From Opisthorchis felineus (lineage: Eukaryota; Platyhelminthes; Trematoda; Opisthorchiida; Opisthorchiidae), in assembly GCA_004794785.1 (NCBI GenBank), contig SJOL01006663.1, forward strand, positions 55,494 to 119,493: 64,000 nt of DNA. Reading direction: 5' to 3'. The notes beneath the pieces are model-generated. The model was not told the DNA's origin and did no database searches. It saw only the letters and a program-made list of their open reading frames with translations. The position numbers and the translations under genes are program-made. Positions 12,201-22,605 of the stretch are shown here, piece after piece. Position 1 is the first letter of the stretch. The number at the start of each line of letters is the position of its first letter.

Positions 12201-12583
12201 TCTAACTCTCCTCGTCCCTTGGATATTCACACTGCTGGTTATTTTGCGCCCTATAGCGGAATACGGTTTATTTGGCAAACAGAAGACGTAACAGTTGTAA
12301 CCTGTTTCGTATTCACATACTGCATGCCAAGCACTCCCTCAACAGCACTTAGGTTGGTGAAGCTCGTTAGTCCGTTTTCATCTAAGTATATGAGTGAAAT
12401 AATAGTTATTATTATTACCACTGGTAATAACGTGGACCATAAAATTTTACCTCGCTTGTATATTACAGTGCGATTCCATTTGCTTATAGAGATTCAACAT
12501 ACACACCAACTATATGGTACTTTAATTCAAGCTCAGTCTTTCTTATGTCATTTTGTTTCATGATTATTTTGACTGTCTCACAG
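9291..12583. other. Intronic DNA without recognisable feature
   Basis: Right half of the first SHOC2 intron on the model. Open frames up to 129 codons (12174-12563) lack recognisable domains. The acceptor for the next exon is at 12581-12583 (CAG) after a T-rich stretch. Confidence 0.45.
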
Positions 12584-12753
12584 GAAATATGTCTGCCCTA
12601 CAAGAATTGCATCTAAACGATAATCTGAATCTCAACAGCCTACCAGTCGAATTATCTTTGTGCAAAAACTTGAAGATTTTGTCTCTCGAGAACTGCCCTC
12701 TTCGAGATATCGAGCGCAATGTTGTCGAGGGTGGATCCGCAATGATCATTTAC
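12584..12753 (+). CDS. SHOC2: SHOC2 leucine-rich-repeat scaffold, penultimate exon
   Basis: A 170-base exon with a clear acceptor (gtctcacag) and donor (GTAAGT at 12754). With one base from the 4694 exon it encodes GNMSALQELHLNDNLNLNSL, then PVELSLCKNLKILSLENCPL and RDIERNVVEGGSAMIIY. The diagnostic features are the 'LHLNDNLNL.SLP.EL.LC..L.I.S.ENCPL' run and the following GGSAMII. These match the characteristic end of SHOC2/SUR-8, where a special last repeat precedes a short tail, and not generic LRR proteins. Entry phase is 1 and exit phase 0. It sits between introns of 7.8 and 5.9 kb. Family identity is from established knowledge; the splice sites are read directly. Confidence 0.92.
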
Positions 12754-15700
12754 GTAAGTTATTTCTGCTGATACCATTTGATGCACTGGAAATCAGATTG
12801 AGGTTCATTGCAAGGTTCGCTTAAAAGGAAAGATGCTAGCCCCCTGATGGACATTAGCAGCGTTTGAAAGCATATGAACAATTAGCTAAGCTGTCTCATT
12901 CTGCCACTTTATTCACTTTGTGTACATACTCTCTGTAGGTATGTTTTTGTGTTCAGAAACGTGACGTTTGTGTTAAACAACAGCATTATTGCTGTTGTTT
13001 ACAATATCAATGCTTCAACGCTTGAGTTTAGAAAACCCGTCCGTTCTTCGCCCATTTTCTTGTTTTAGACGTTCAGCCTTAAATGCCTAACGTGGCGTAA
13101 CAGTTTTGAACCGGGTAGCGGTTGAGCATCTCATCCAGGTTAAAACGCTTGTGGTGAAAGTAAAACAGACGTTGTTCTCCACCAACCAATATACTTTCTA
13201 GTCATGGCAATGAGTTTAATTCCCCAGAGCGAATTACTCAGTGACCGGACAAGCAAGTGTGAATGAACCCTATCAAAGAGTACCCGGAAATGTGAACCGC
13301 TTGCATACACAGCTAATGTCTCTTTGTCCAAGACGAACTTGACATGTAATCAAGAACGGCTTTTTTGGTACACCTTGACTCGCACGATCTTAATGCAAAC
13401 GGTCACTCAGTCGGGGACCAGATCTCATTATATCGCGCGCGTAACCGAAAGATGAGCAGTGTCATGTCTTGTTTGGGTGCTGATCAATCAATCTTTTTAT
13501 CATCCACTCGTAGAATGAATGTGGATTGTTTATCCCCCGTTTGAAAGGTTGTGAGGTCAAACTTCTCTGTAGATTTGTGAGGTGTGCTTGCTGATGATTC
13601 TCAGCAAATAGTGGATGGTCGTATGATGCTCCTCAGTTTTTTGCATAGGTTGACTTCACTTTCGAGATTAAGTCGCGATTGCTTACCCTCCTCACCCTAC
13701 CGACTTTCCCTCACATCACTTGTTGGAACGTCTCAGATTTACGTTTATTCACATTGCTCCATACACCCCACGATGCGCGTCAAGTGATGTCCAACGTTGG
13801 CTCAACAGAATGATCAACTCCCACAGAACGGCTTCGTGCAGCTAACTCATCCAACGTGATTCTTATCAACACCAAACATTACTCCACTTATTTGATAGCT
13901 ATTTACTCTATTCGGTGGATCAAATCATCGTTTTTTGCCATACTTGATCATTTCCCACTACTTATGAATCGACCAGTTTTGTCATATAATTTCCCCTTGG
14001 TCTGAGGATACCCATCATCAAACAATTTAGTCTGCACTCATTGCACAGGGAGTAGAGACCACATTGGTCCCAATCCGTACTCAGTACCTATCAACTAAGT
14101 TGTAGCATTGTCCTGAGAAGCAGAGTTTCTCGCACCACATGTAAGAAATTCGATGCAGATAGGTCAGTAGGTTGCACCTGTCCTGGCTCCAAAATCGATG
14201 GATGTATATATGTTTACTGTGTCATCGAAACTCTAGTATGGCGGTAACCCTAGATTCTCGAAAACCCAATACCAACAAACTGTACAAACTATGGGCGTAA
14301 GGTGTATACTACTGACTACGCATGCAAATAGTTTACTGTCCAGTATCCAGGCTCTCTCCCCGTATCTGACGGAAGGTGGAGGTTACAATGGGAAATTATG
14401 GAACTCCTTTGCAGTGTTCGTTTATGATTGTTTGATATTCGAAGGACGTCCAGGAAAGTTCAAGAGTACGCTTGGGAATGTCCACTTCAAAAACCGTGTA
14501 TGAGATGCTTAATTTCGTGTCTAATAGCTTGTAACCGCTTGGTTCGTGTTTGCCAATAAATAACTTCATAGCAAAGGGCTTCTATCCTTTCATGGGTATC
14601 CGGCATCACACGGCAGATAGGCCAGACCGCCTCGTAATACAATTACTAACAATACGCTTGTTGTTGTTAAGCTTATTAGGTCTCTGGCCTGGTTGAACCC
14701 TGAGGGATAAAGTTCTGGTCTGTTTAGCTCACGGGATCCCTGCAACACCCAGCCACCACATCAGGCTAGCATCCCTTCGTCAGAACGTGATTTCATAGAG
14801 AATATTGTTGACCGTGTTGAGGATGGCGTCTCAACAGCTTGTTTGCAAATCAAGGCGAAGGATTGAGAACACGTTAGCATTACAGGATAAATTGGCTGCG
14901 AAAATGAATGCGCTTACAACTAGATTGTCTTCCGTCGGATCTTGTAGGCCTCCCGGCTGAGGCCCAAAAGACAGTATCTTTGTTAGGCTGGAAACATTGA
15001 CGAAACTGGCCCCGAATTGCTGTTAGTAGAATACCTGCACTACACTTTTGCTGATAGAGTCCGTCTACAAACTTCGCCCCCTCAGCTTTTGTCGTGGTAG
15101 ATGCGACTATTGTTGTGCACTACTGACCTCTGCCAGAGTATTTTGTTCGACATGTAATATACAATTTGGATAATTATCTCATTAGAATCAGCTGACTAGG
15201 CGAATGCAGGTGGTCTCCACTTGAAATGGTCCAGCCACGAGCCCCCGAGTGGGAGTAACTCTATTCGAACACACACCCTTTCACTGCTCCTATCGCTGCT
15301 TGGGCAAACTGGTAATAGTTGAGCCATTTGCCTGCATGGCGCTTCGGAATAATGTTACCGCGAACGACCCAGGTCCTCATGACCCGAAGTGCTCCTTAGC
15401 ACAGCCAGTATGGCCACTGTATCTTTCCCACAGAACTAACCCACACATTTTCCCTGTTTTGTGCTGCTCAGACTTTTGTGAACCAACTGTGGCCCTGTGT
15501 AAAATAAGTATAGGAAAGTATTCATTTGTTTAGTGTTTCAGGCACCAAACCAGCGTGCAAAATCGCCATGAAGCTAACGCCTTACCAACATTTTTTTGCA
15601 TTGCTATTGCAACTAGGCAGCATAAGGCTCGTTGTAAGGTGGTATGTAGGAAAAGCTTAGCTCTTGACCGTTTTATCCAGGACGTAGGATTTCTGTAACA

Positions 15701-15840
15701 AATGCCCACCCCCTCCCTTCTCCCTTACCAGGGTCTTCTTTCCCTTTGATCATATCGCAGCTAACCTCCCGAATAAGGGATTCTTTGCACCTAGAGATAC
15801 TGTTTTCTCGAAGGGCTTGGCACTGCTGAATTTTCTGCCC
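12754..15840. other. SHOC2 second intron, left part, no recognisable feature
   Basis: Intronic on the SHOC2 model (12754-18703). Only short open frames; nothing with a domain I can name. Confidence 0.45.
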
Positions 15841-16025
15841 GTTGATCAAGTGGTTGTTGATCTGTTCGCCAAGCTTGGAAATTGGTTTGCAAAAGTTTCG
15901 TTACCACTGAGGGAGACATCACTTGCCAACCTAACCGCGTATTGATGATGGCCCCTCGATTGTTGACGAAACGTTTGCAAGTAAGCTGCCAAACTCAGCG
16001 AACAGATCAACAGCCATGTGATCAA
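15841..16025. repeat. Imperfect inverted repeat (foldback), arms of about 85 bp
   Basis: The stretch beginning 15841 ('gttgatcaagtggttgttga') recurs in reverse complement ending near 16025 ('gttgatcacatggctgttga'). The match continues through 'tctgttcgc', 'ttgcaaa' and 'gtttcgt' blocks for roughly 85 bases per arm, with a short loop near 15930. It could form a long hairpin if transcribed within the SHOC2 intron. No coding frame is conserved across both arms. Confidence 0.72.
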
Positions 16026-16420
16026 CAAGCTGTCAATATTTCGACACACTGCCAACACCTCATTGAGTTGAGAGCCAGCTTCTTCGACGAATCCCCAAAA
16101 GAGCACAAAAGCCCCACAGTGTTCAGCATCTCCAACTGGGTATTAATTATACGCCTCAGAAACATACCTTAGTCTCATCTGGATCATCAATATTTGTTTC
16201 CGAAACATGAATAATGAAAACGCCACAGAAAACATGGGAATCTCATTGTTTCTTGATAAGCTCGTGTGGATACCTTGATAATGTGAAGCTGATCCAAATA
16301 GCATCAGCAAACATAAGCCGCTTTTTAGGGGAATCGTCAAATATTTTGAAATCGCTTTCAGAAGGAAGTTGACAATACCTTGACTCGTGTGCTCAGTGTG
16401 CACGGCGTCGATATGGACGG

Positions 16421-16702
16421 TCAGTCGGAAGGCAGGCTGTCCAGGTCGCCTAAGGAGGGGCGAACCGGCCCAGGGGGGAAACCCAGCAGGCAAAAGTCCC
16501 CGCGTGGTGCAGTAGCGGGATAGCGCCTAAGTGCTCCACACTCAACTGGCCAGTTTCTCTTGCCAACCGCAACTGGGCACGAAGCGCAGGGTGGACTCCC
16601 TCGACGAACTGTTCGGACAGCAACTGCTGGCGCGATACTCCGTCCAGTTCCGGCAAGGCCCGATCCAACAACTGCTGCAGGCTGGCGAAGAACACGGTCG
16701 GG
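16421..16702 (-). mobile_element. GC-rich Gag-like retrotransposon fragment
   Basis: On the minus strand a frame reads FFASLQQLLDRALPELDGVS, RQQLLSEQFVEGVHPALRAQ and LRLARETGQLSVEHL. This is the helix-rich capsid-like pattern of retrotransposon Gag proteins (compare LL.EQFV.GL.P.LR). The frame ends at a stop after about 80 residues. The base composition is visibly GC-rich compared with the surrounding DNA, and the fragment starts abruptly at the ambiguous base 16703. It may be a piece of a Ty3/gypsy-class gag, or foreign or chimeric sequence introduced in assembly. Confidence 0.5.
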
Positions 16703-16703
16703 N
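16703..16703. other. Single ambiguous base at a composition break
   Basis: The lone n in the sequence other than the N run. It coincides with the switch from aspartyl-tRNA-synthetase coding sequence to a GC-rich Gag-like fragment, so it may mark an assembly join. Confidence 0.6.
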
Positions 16704-17259
16704 GTGTTGACGAAACCGGCTTTGGTTAGGTAGTCCATGAAAAATCGAACACAGCCGGCCTCTACTCGATAGATTGCTTGATTCATAGGCGTTCGCAGCT
16801 CAATGTACCGGTTGTCCAATCGTGTGTCCTGGTGGACCCGACTCAGGACCGTCTCATCATCCTCCGGACGCATAGCATCTTCAATTTGCAAGGGGAGCGT
16901 TGGGAGTGCTGCACTGACCACGTAAACTCGCTCACAGTGAATTTCGACCGTATCCGGATTGCATCCTTCAATAAGGACTGGACTCTTCTTCACACATCCG
17001 TAGATGTCAATGATGGATTCCTTTGGTATGCCCGCGACGAACGCGAGCATTTCCTTCGGAGTGCGTTCGGAGGCTGACAGGACATTTTGTATCCTATAAT
17101 CTTGGAAGCGGACAACGAAAAAACACAGCTTCCCCTTCATGCGACTCCGATGTAATCTACCCCGAATCCATATGTACTGGTCAACATGTGTTTCCTGTGC
17201 AACATCTTTTAATTCGACAAAGTTTGGTCCTTTTTTATACTGTGATTGATGTAGAGGTC
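16704..17259 (-). pseudogene. DARS1: Cytosolic aspartyl-tRNA synthetase fragment (anticodon-binding domain), partial
   Basis: An uninterrupted minus-strand reading frame of about 185 codons. It matches the N-terminal half of eukaryotic cytosolic aspartyl-tRNA synthetase, which charges tRNA-Asp. Landmarks are YIWIRGRLHRSRMKGKLCFF (OB-fold entry), then KESIIDIYG, then RVYVVSAALPTLPLQIEDAM, and then QDTRLDNRYIELRT leading into FFMDYLTKAGFV. The class II catalytic core that should follow (motifs 1-3) is absent: the sequence changes character at the single n (16703). The upstream limit at 17259 is a possible acceptor (CAG at 17262-17260) in front of PLHQSQYKKG. No other exon of the gene was found. 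The block lies antisense inside a SHOC2 intron. It may be a real large exon cut off by a misjoin, or a processed-copy fragment; no stops or frameshifts favour recent or functional origin. Confidence 0.8.
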
Positions 17260-17474
17260 TGTTGAATGTTTTGTCTTGGGTCAAAACGGCTTGAAACAGT
17301 ATACCGGAAAATCGCTCTCTAACCACTGTGAACTTTCCACTACATAATCCACCACCACCTGGGAAAGCACCCAAAGAACGCCTCCTAAACTTACTGCAGC
17401 AACCGCAAAGATTTTACGAATTTGCTTTCACGGGCGAGGTAAAACTTCTTGCTGCGTCCTCATATTTTTTTAGG

Positions 17475-17753
17475 ATGATAAACCCACCTGGAATGTGGGA
17501 AAATGACACCGAGGACTTTGGTGGTACGCCGGAGGAAGATAAATTGGCACCTGAAACGCGATGTGAGGAAATAGGATTCGTGGAAGAAATACGGTTACAT
17601 GCAGTGCGTGCTTACATAGACTTGTTACCGGAAGCGACGCAGTCGGCCTGTCAACCAAATGGAAGTTTTTTAGAAGGAAACTTCTCTGCTCTACCGCTTG
17701 TAATATCAGTAAAAAAAAACCTCTTAGACCTTAACTTTTGTCACGTCAAATAG
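17475..17753 (+). CDS. Unassigned candidate exon, acidic
   Basis: A T-rich tract ending in tttttttag at 17474 is followed by an open frame reading MINPPGMWENDTEDFGGTPE and EDKLAPETRCEEIGFVEEIR, then LHAVRAYIDLLPEATQ. It ends at a stop near 17751; possible donors (for example GTAAAA near 17708) would end it earlier. The frame is acidic and looks protein-like, but I do not recognise the family. It does not fit the SHOC2 tail in phase or sequence. It lies just beyond the antisense synthetase fragment, within the second SHOC2 intron, so it could also be an intronic chance ORF. Confidence 0.3.
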   Translation: MINPPGMWENDTEDFGGTPEEDKLAPETRCEEIGFVEEIRLHAVRAYIDLLPEATQSACQPNGSFLEGNFSALPLVISVKKNLLDLNFCHVK

Positions 17754-18703
17754 ACTTGCGTACTCGAACTCGTATCCGAAAATCCCTGAACAAGATTTAC
17801 TCCGCCCGTAGGCATTCTTTGGTCCTCCACGTGAGTGTTTCTTGTTGGTTTTTTTTACTTTGTTTACTGCTGGTTTATTGCTCTCCATGATGATGATGAG
17901 TCACTAAAGGCCTTGTTGCTACACCTATTACGTCACTTAATTTCATGTAGCCTCCCTTTTACTAGTTTTCCCTTCAACATGTTGTCATCATATCCGGGTG
18001 TATCATGGGGTCAAGATCGGCTTTGTTCATTTCAGTGCTTTGTTTTTTTCGCTTCAGAACCCACACTGACGTGGTGTGGATATATGATGATGCTCATGTC
18101 TGTGACATCATGCTTAGGCTCTCGACTGATCTCTGCTTATTCCTTCGACATCATGCCCATCTTCACACTCTCAGTTCAGTCCTGTGTTGTCAGCCATGAA
18201 TCATGCGTCAGCTCTGCACTGTTTTCGGTGTCTCGTTTTCATCCACCGAGGATATCGATGATTATGGAGAAGTCACATAGTAGAAGCGATGGTGTAACGG
18301 GTTGTTTGAGATGGATAGGAACTGTGACAACCACGCGCTGAAGACGATGGGTTTATTGTAGGACCACCATTGACTGCGCTTTCAATCCGTGTTTACCAAT
18401 AGCGGATTATGTATCTCGTCCTTGGGTTCCCACCCAGGAAAACGACACTGCACAGGCGTTTGACCGGTATATCTTTTTTTAAATTTCCAACCACTAAACC
18501 ATTAAATTCAGGAACATCGTTGAGCTATCTCCTCGCTTAACTGCCATTTGATCAGAGCTCACAAGCCATGGTGGGAGAGGTTGGCAATCAGTCAGCTACG
18601 AAGGCTATGTTTTGTCACTACCACATTTTCCTTTCATCCCTCTGTCTTTCACGTGCCATCTCATTTGATCGTGTTTTTTCTCCTTTTTTTCCTACCTTTT
18701 CAG

Positions 18704-18748
18704 TTCTTGCAACAAGTTATCCAGTTCCGACATCAGACCGCCGTCTAG
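18704..18748 (+). CDS. SHOC2: SHOC2 terminal coding exon
   Basis: A long pyrimidine tract (tttttttcctaccttttcag) ends at 18703 and is followed in phase 0 by FLQQVIQFRHQTAV and a TAG stop at 18746-18748. The penultimate exon leaves in phase 0 after ...GGSAMIIY. The joined tail ...IIY-FLQQVIQFRHQTAV has the same length class and pattern as the SHOC2 end in other animals, which runs FLK, then a short basic-aromatic tail, then stop. The exon is tiny (15 codons including stop), so identification depends on phase, acceptor quality and tail pattern together. If correct, the gene ends here and 3'UTR follows. Confidence 0.78.
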   Translation, partial: FLQQVIQFRHQTAV

Positions 18749-19242
18749 CCACGGACTGTCTGTCCTAGCTCTGTGCCAAGTTTGCCAAACCAAGACCCGA
18801 TTACTGTGCTACCGTCAAGCGCCTTACTTCGTGTAAGTGTTTCCGTAAATCCTCGCTTGACTGACATAATCCTGTTTGCCCTGCGTTGTGTTTAACTATC
18901 TGTAGTGATGTCACAAACCTTTGTTGCGAAGTCGTACGTTGATTGATCTCCAAATCTTTCTTAGTGTTCTTCCTGACGAGTTGACAGGGCTTTCAAAACT
19001 TTAAGAAGCATTCCGTCCCATAGCGTTTTAGGCGGCCTGTGGCCTGATCAGCGAAGTGGTAGAGGTAGTATATTGTTCTCCTTACTGATGGTCAACCTCC
19101 AGCTGAAATCGTGCACGTGGAAAAACTAAAGAAGAACTGGTACTTGATTCTCCCCTTTGAACCCCGTCCAACATCCTGAACTCATTTTAAGGGCTCTGGT
19201 CGCAAGACGTACCTGAGATACTTCACCGAGCTCATCCAAAGA

Positions 19243-19248
19243 AATAAA
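19243..19248 (+). terminator. Candidate polyadenylation signal AATAAA for SHOC2
   Basis: First canonical AATAAA seen downstream of the SHOC2 stop, about 0.5 kb away. Chance occurrence cannot be excluded; transcript data would be needed to place the true 3' end. Confidence 0.35.
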
Positions 19249-19356
19249 ACCCAGTGGGAGGAGAACGTTGGACAATCTAGTCGTCAGATTGGTTTTCCCG
19301 TAAAGTACACTCTCACTTTACCTCTCGGTTTGATACGTCATTGAAGTGTAGTTTGT

Positions 19357-19383
19357 CCTCTCTCTCTCTCTCTTTCTCTCTCT
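19357..19383 (+). repeat. (CT)n microsatellite
   Basis: A 27-base pyrimidine tract of CT units with one interruption, shortly after the candidate polyadenylation signal. Confidence 0.85.
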
Positions 19384-20626
19384 GCACGTTAGCTACTCTG
19401 CTGTGATCAAACGCCGCTACACCATTGCTGGTTTTAACAGTCGGCAATTTTCTGATCTCATTCGCTCCATTCAACTCTGGTCCATGAGCCGAGTGTATTT
19501 TCGAATGGACAGCTCTCTCTGTCCTCGCAGGAGCAGTAGTACATTAAATTCCACTGCCATATGTCCGTATTCCATCTTCGTGAACCCTTTCCGGGAGGTC
19601 TTCATCACAGTCACACACACGCACACACACAGGAACATCACTCAAGCAGAACATTTCCGCTGACTGCGAATTACGTTTATTCCCACTCATGCTGATCGCC
19701 TCGAATGGACTCTGTCTTCTCTATTCCGGCTGTTCTTGTTCTGGAATATGTCGAATATGTCGCGAAACCTTTTTTGTCCGTTTGTTGTCTTCAAAAACTG
19801 ATCCCAAGTAGAATGCAGTTATTTTGCTTGACAATACTTCCTTGTAACGCCTGAGAATTTGTTCTATCATCCACCCTCATCGTTCTGAATATCGGTCAAA
19901 TCCGATCTCCACCCTCACTCGTTTTTTCTCTTGTTCGATTCACCAACAGTATTGCCCCCCTCTCCTACCCTGTAACTTAATTTGGGGCAATACAGCCTTG
20001 TCTTCTATCGCGTCTGTATAACCTTCTAATGTACTGTTGTAAATATATTACCCTGTCAAGTCCCACCAACTAGATCGTATGCACTTGATGTACCAGGCTT
20101 CTAGTTTGGATCCGATGTTGACTGTAGTAGAGGATAATTTTTCAAATCTGCAGCCTCGAATTACTTCGAGAAATCCTCAGTGCAGTTATTCTCCTTGGAC
20201 GGTAGCTGTTGTTCAATTTCTGGGCTCGTTGGGACTAGATAGTCATTTGAGGGTTGAGGCATTAAGTGGAAGAATCACTAAGCCAATCAATGGCCCCAAA
20301 AATAACCTTGTTTGTCGGGATTGGTCTATTAAGACCCATCGAAGTTGGGTATAGGTTTGTGTTATACCATTTCAATAGAACAACTCTGATAAAATTCGTT
20401 CATTGATTCCGAGGTAACCGGGGAGTCTTCGAGCAGCGGATACTTCATGAAATCCTCTCCCGAATTCCTGCTTGTCGCTGTCTCATTCTACGTGATTTGG
20501 CAGCATTTCGCACTTTGCACGGCTTGTTGGGCTGCTGTGTGATGAGACGCTACAAATCACTAGTTTTTTTTCAGTAGTAAGGTTCTACCTGTATAGTGAT
20601 CTTATCTACTCCGTTGATCACAAATT
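19384..20626. other. No recognisable gene
   Basis: Contains a (CA)n-like stretch at about 19609-19631 and short frames without recognisable domains. Confidence 0.4.
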
Positions 20627-21136
20627 ATGGCAGGGTTGCAGTCGTGTGAACGGGTCATCACCAAAGGGACAAACAAGTGCCGCTATTTGCAGGAAAATTG
20701 GCCTGTTCCGAACAAGGTCGAAAGTATCAATGGAGAAACGCCGGAGTCAGACAAATACGGTTTCGAGAGTTCTATCGTCAATATTCATCGTTACTCGGTT
20801 CCGCACTGCAACTTAGCGGATAAGCAACGTCGGGAGCAGTCGAACGAATACGCATACACTGTAATCCGACGTTCCACTGAGAAGCAGGGTTTGGGGATAA
20901 ACACAACGCATTCGGACCTGACGAACAAAAATGACACACAACGTGTCAATATTGTTTGCTATATGGATGGGAATTTCCCCATATTTCAACGTTTGACTAG
21001 TCACAATAAAAGGCTAACTTGGCAATCAATCTTCTTGTTACAAGATGACTCGGGAAAACCTATCCACGAACTCAACAGTTGCACATCAATGGTTCCTGTT
21101 TGTCTACGGCTGAGACAAAGTCTGCTGACAGTTTAA
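20627..21136 (+). CDS. Unassigned 169-codon open frame
   Basis: The longest ATG-to-stop frame in the window after the synthetase-containing one, uninterrupted from 20627 to a TAA at 21134. The protein is polar, without signal peptide or membrane segment. It contains phrases such as NKCRYLQENWPVPNKVESIN and RVNIVCYMDGNFPIFQRLTS and ends ...RLRQSLLTV. I do not recognise a family. It lies about 1.9 kb downstream of the SHOC2 stop with no convincing splice sites at its ends. By chance roughly one frame of this length would be expected in a six-frame scan of 64 kb at this composition, so it may be accidental. Confidence 0.25.
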   Translation: MAGLQSCERVITKGTNKCRYLQENWPVPNKVESINGETPESDKYGFESSIVNIHRYSVPHCNLADKQRREQSNEYAYTVIRRSTEKQGLGINTTHSDLTNKNDTQRVNIVCYMDGNFPIFQRLTSHNKRLTWQSIFLLQDDSGKPIHELNSCTSMVPVCLRLRQSLLTV

Positions 21137-22605
21137 GAGCTTCCGTTTAGCAACAGTATGTTATTTCACTTCTCCAGTGATAGAATACTCTGTCAAATTT
21201 ATTTGACTTGTCTGTGTACTGTACAACCTACAACCTGACGAAAGTTTGCTGAAAACACTATTCGCTGAACTCGTATGTTTGGTTATGTGACCTCTCGCAT
21301 TGTAATGGTAGTAGGCCTGCTTAAAGCAGTAAATTGGTACCACAATTTATCTTATCAGCACCACCTCCAACCAAGGCGTCATCGCCTAAAACTGGGTCAA
21401 CGTTACCAATTGCCACATAAATCATCAGCAGTGCGCGTCTCACTAGCCTTGATTCTACCTCGCAAATGAGTTGCCCAAACTGTCTTCAATAACAGCTGTG
21501 TGCATGATTACAGTTCACATGTACACCGTTGATTAGGGCGAATAACCTAATATCGTGTGTTCGTTTGGATCGTTGCTCTGAGTGGTGATGATTCCTAGCG
21601 GAGAAATAAATTCTTTTCATGGAAGATGCATTCCTTATGGGAATTCCTTGACTATTCACTAACCTCAACGCACACTCTTTAAATTCAAAGAATTATATGT
21701 ATGTTAGCCAATCAGAGTATGAAATGGTCAGCACTACTTCTCACTCGAACCGGCAACCACGATACAAAGTTCATCTACGAATTGTTCAATGACACGGTCG
21801 ACAACACCCTTGCTCGGGGGTTCCATTCCCACAGAGGGACTTCCATAGTCGAACGGAGCCGGAAACGCCCGTCACAATGATCACATCAAATATACGAGAA
21901 ACAACCTTGTAATTAATTGTTTCGTTAATGTCAGTATTCAGTTGCTCATACAGTTCGGACTTTTTCAGGAAAAACTCCAAGAAAAGTGCTGAATATCAAT
22001 GTGGGGAGTGCGAGTAACTTTCGGAAACACGACGCAGCTACATGCCGGTCACATGCTTTTTTTTCAGAGGAATAGTTAAACAAAATTGCGAAGCAAGTTG
22101 AGCAGACTGAGCGAAATGCTGAATATCGCAGCTCAAAATCTGTTTCTCAACTTTGAAAAAGTAGGTGCTTCAAAATACACTTCCTTTGGCGTGAGTTTGG
22201 CTATGCAGCAAAACGTCAAAACTTAATTGGGTCTGACTAATTCTTATCAAGATAACAGTATTCATTCTTTGAAACGGAAACACACCAATCAGAAGTATTC
22301 TGATCCGGTTGTCGCCAACGTGGACTTCATACTTTGGCTACTCATACAGTGTATAATATAATGCAGTGTAATAATGGTATACAACATGCATAATTATATA
22401 TAATACGATGGTATAATACGGCCGCCCTGAGCTGACCAAGAGCCTTCAGAACAAATCATCCCAGCTATCAAGCCCGAACTGTTCTCATTGCGTTGCATCT
22501 CCAAAGTTTGAATCGGTCACTTCACAACCCGTGTATTTTTCGAACAACACTACTATTCTGCGGAGTATGCTGAACTTTCCAAGATGTCACCTTTCTTGAC
22601 ATGAC
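21137..22605. other. No recognisable gene
   Basis: Includes an AT-rich stretch with repeated 'tataat' motifs at about 22345-22415. Nothing coding is recognised. Confidence 0.4.

Noticed and set aside
13020..13130. Possible SHOC2 terminal exon after 'ttcttgttttag' near 13068
   Set aside because: The phase-0 translation (TFSLKCLTW...) has no resemblance to the SHOC2 tail; the acceptor at 18703 gives FLQQV... then stop.
15846..16172. Overlapping ORFs on both strands
   Set aside because: The stretch is an imperfect inverted repeat, so open frames on both strands are expected by-products.
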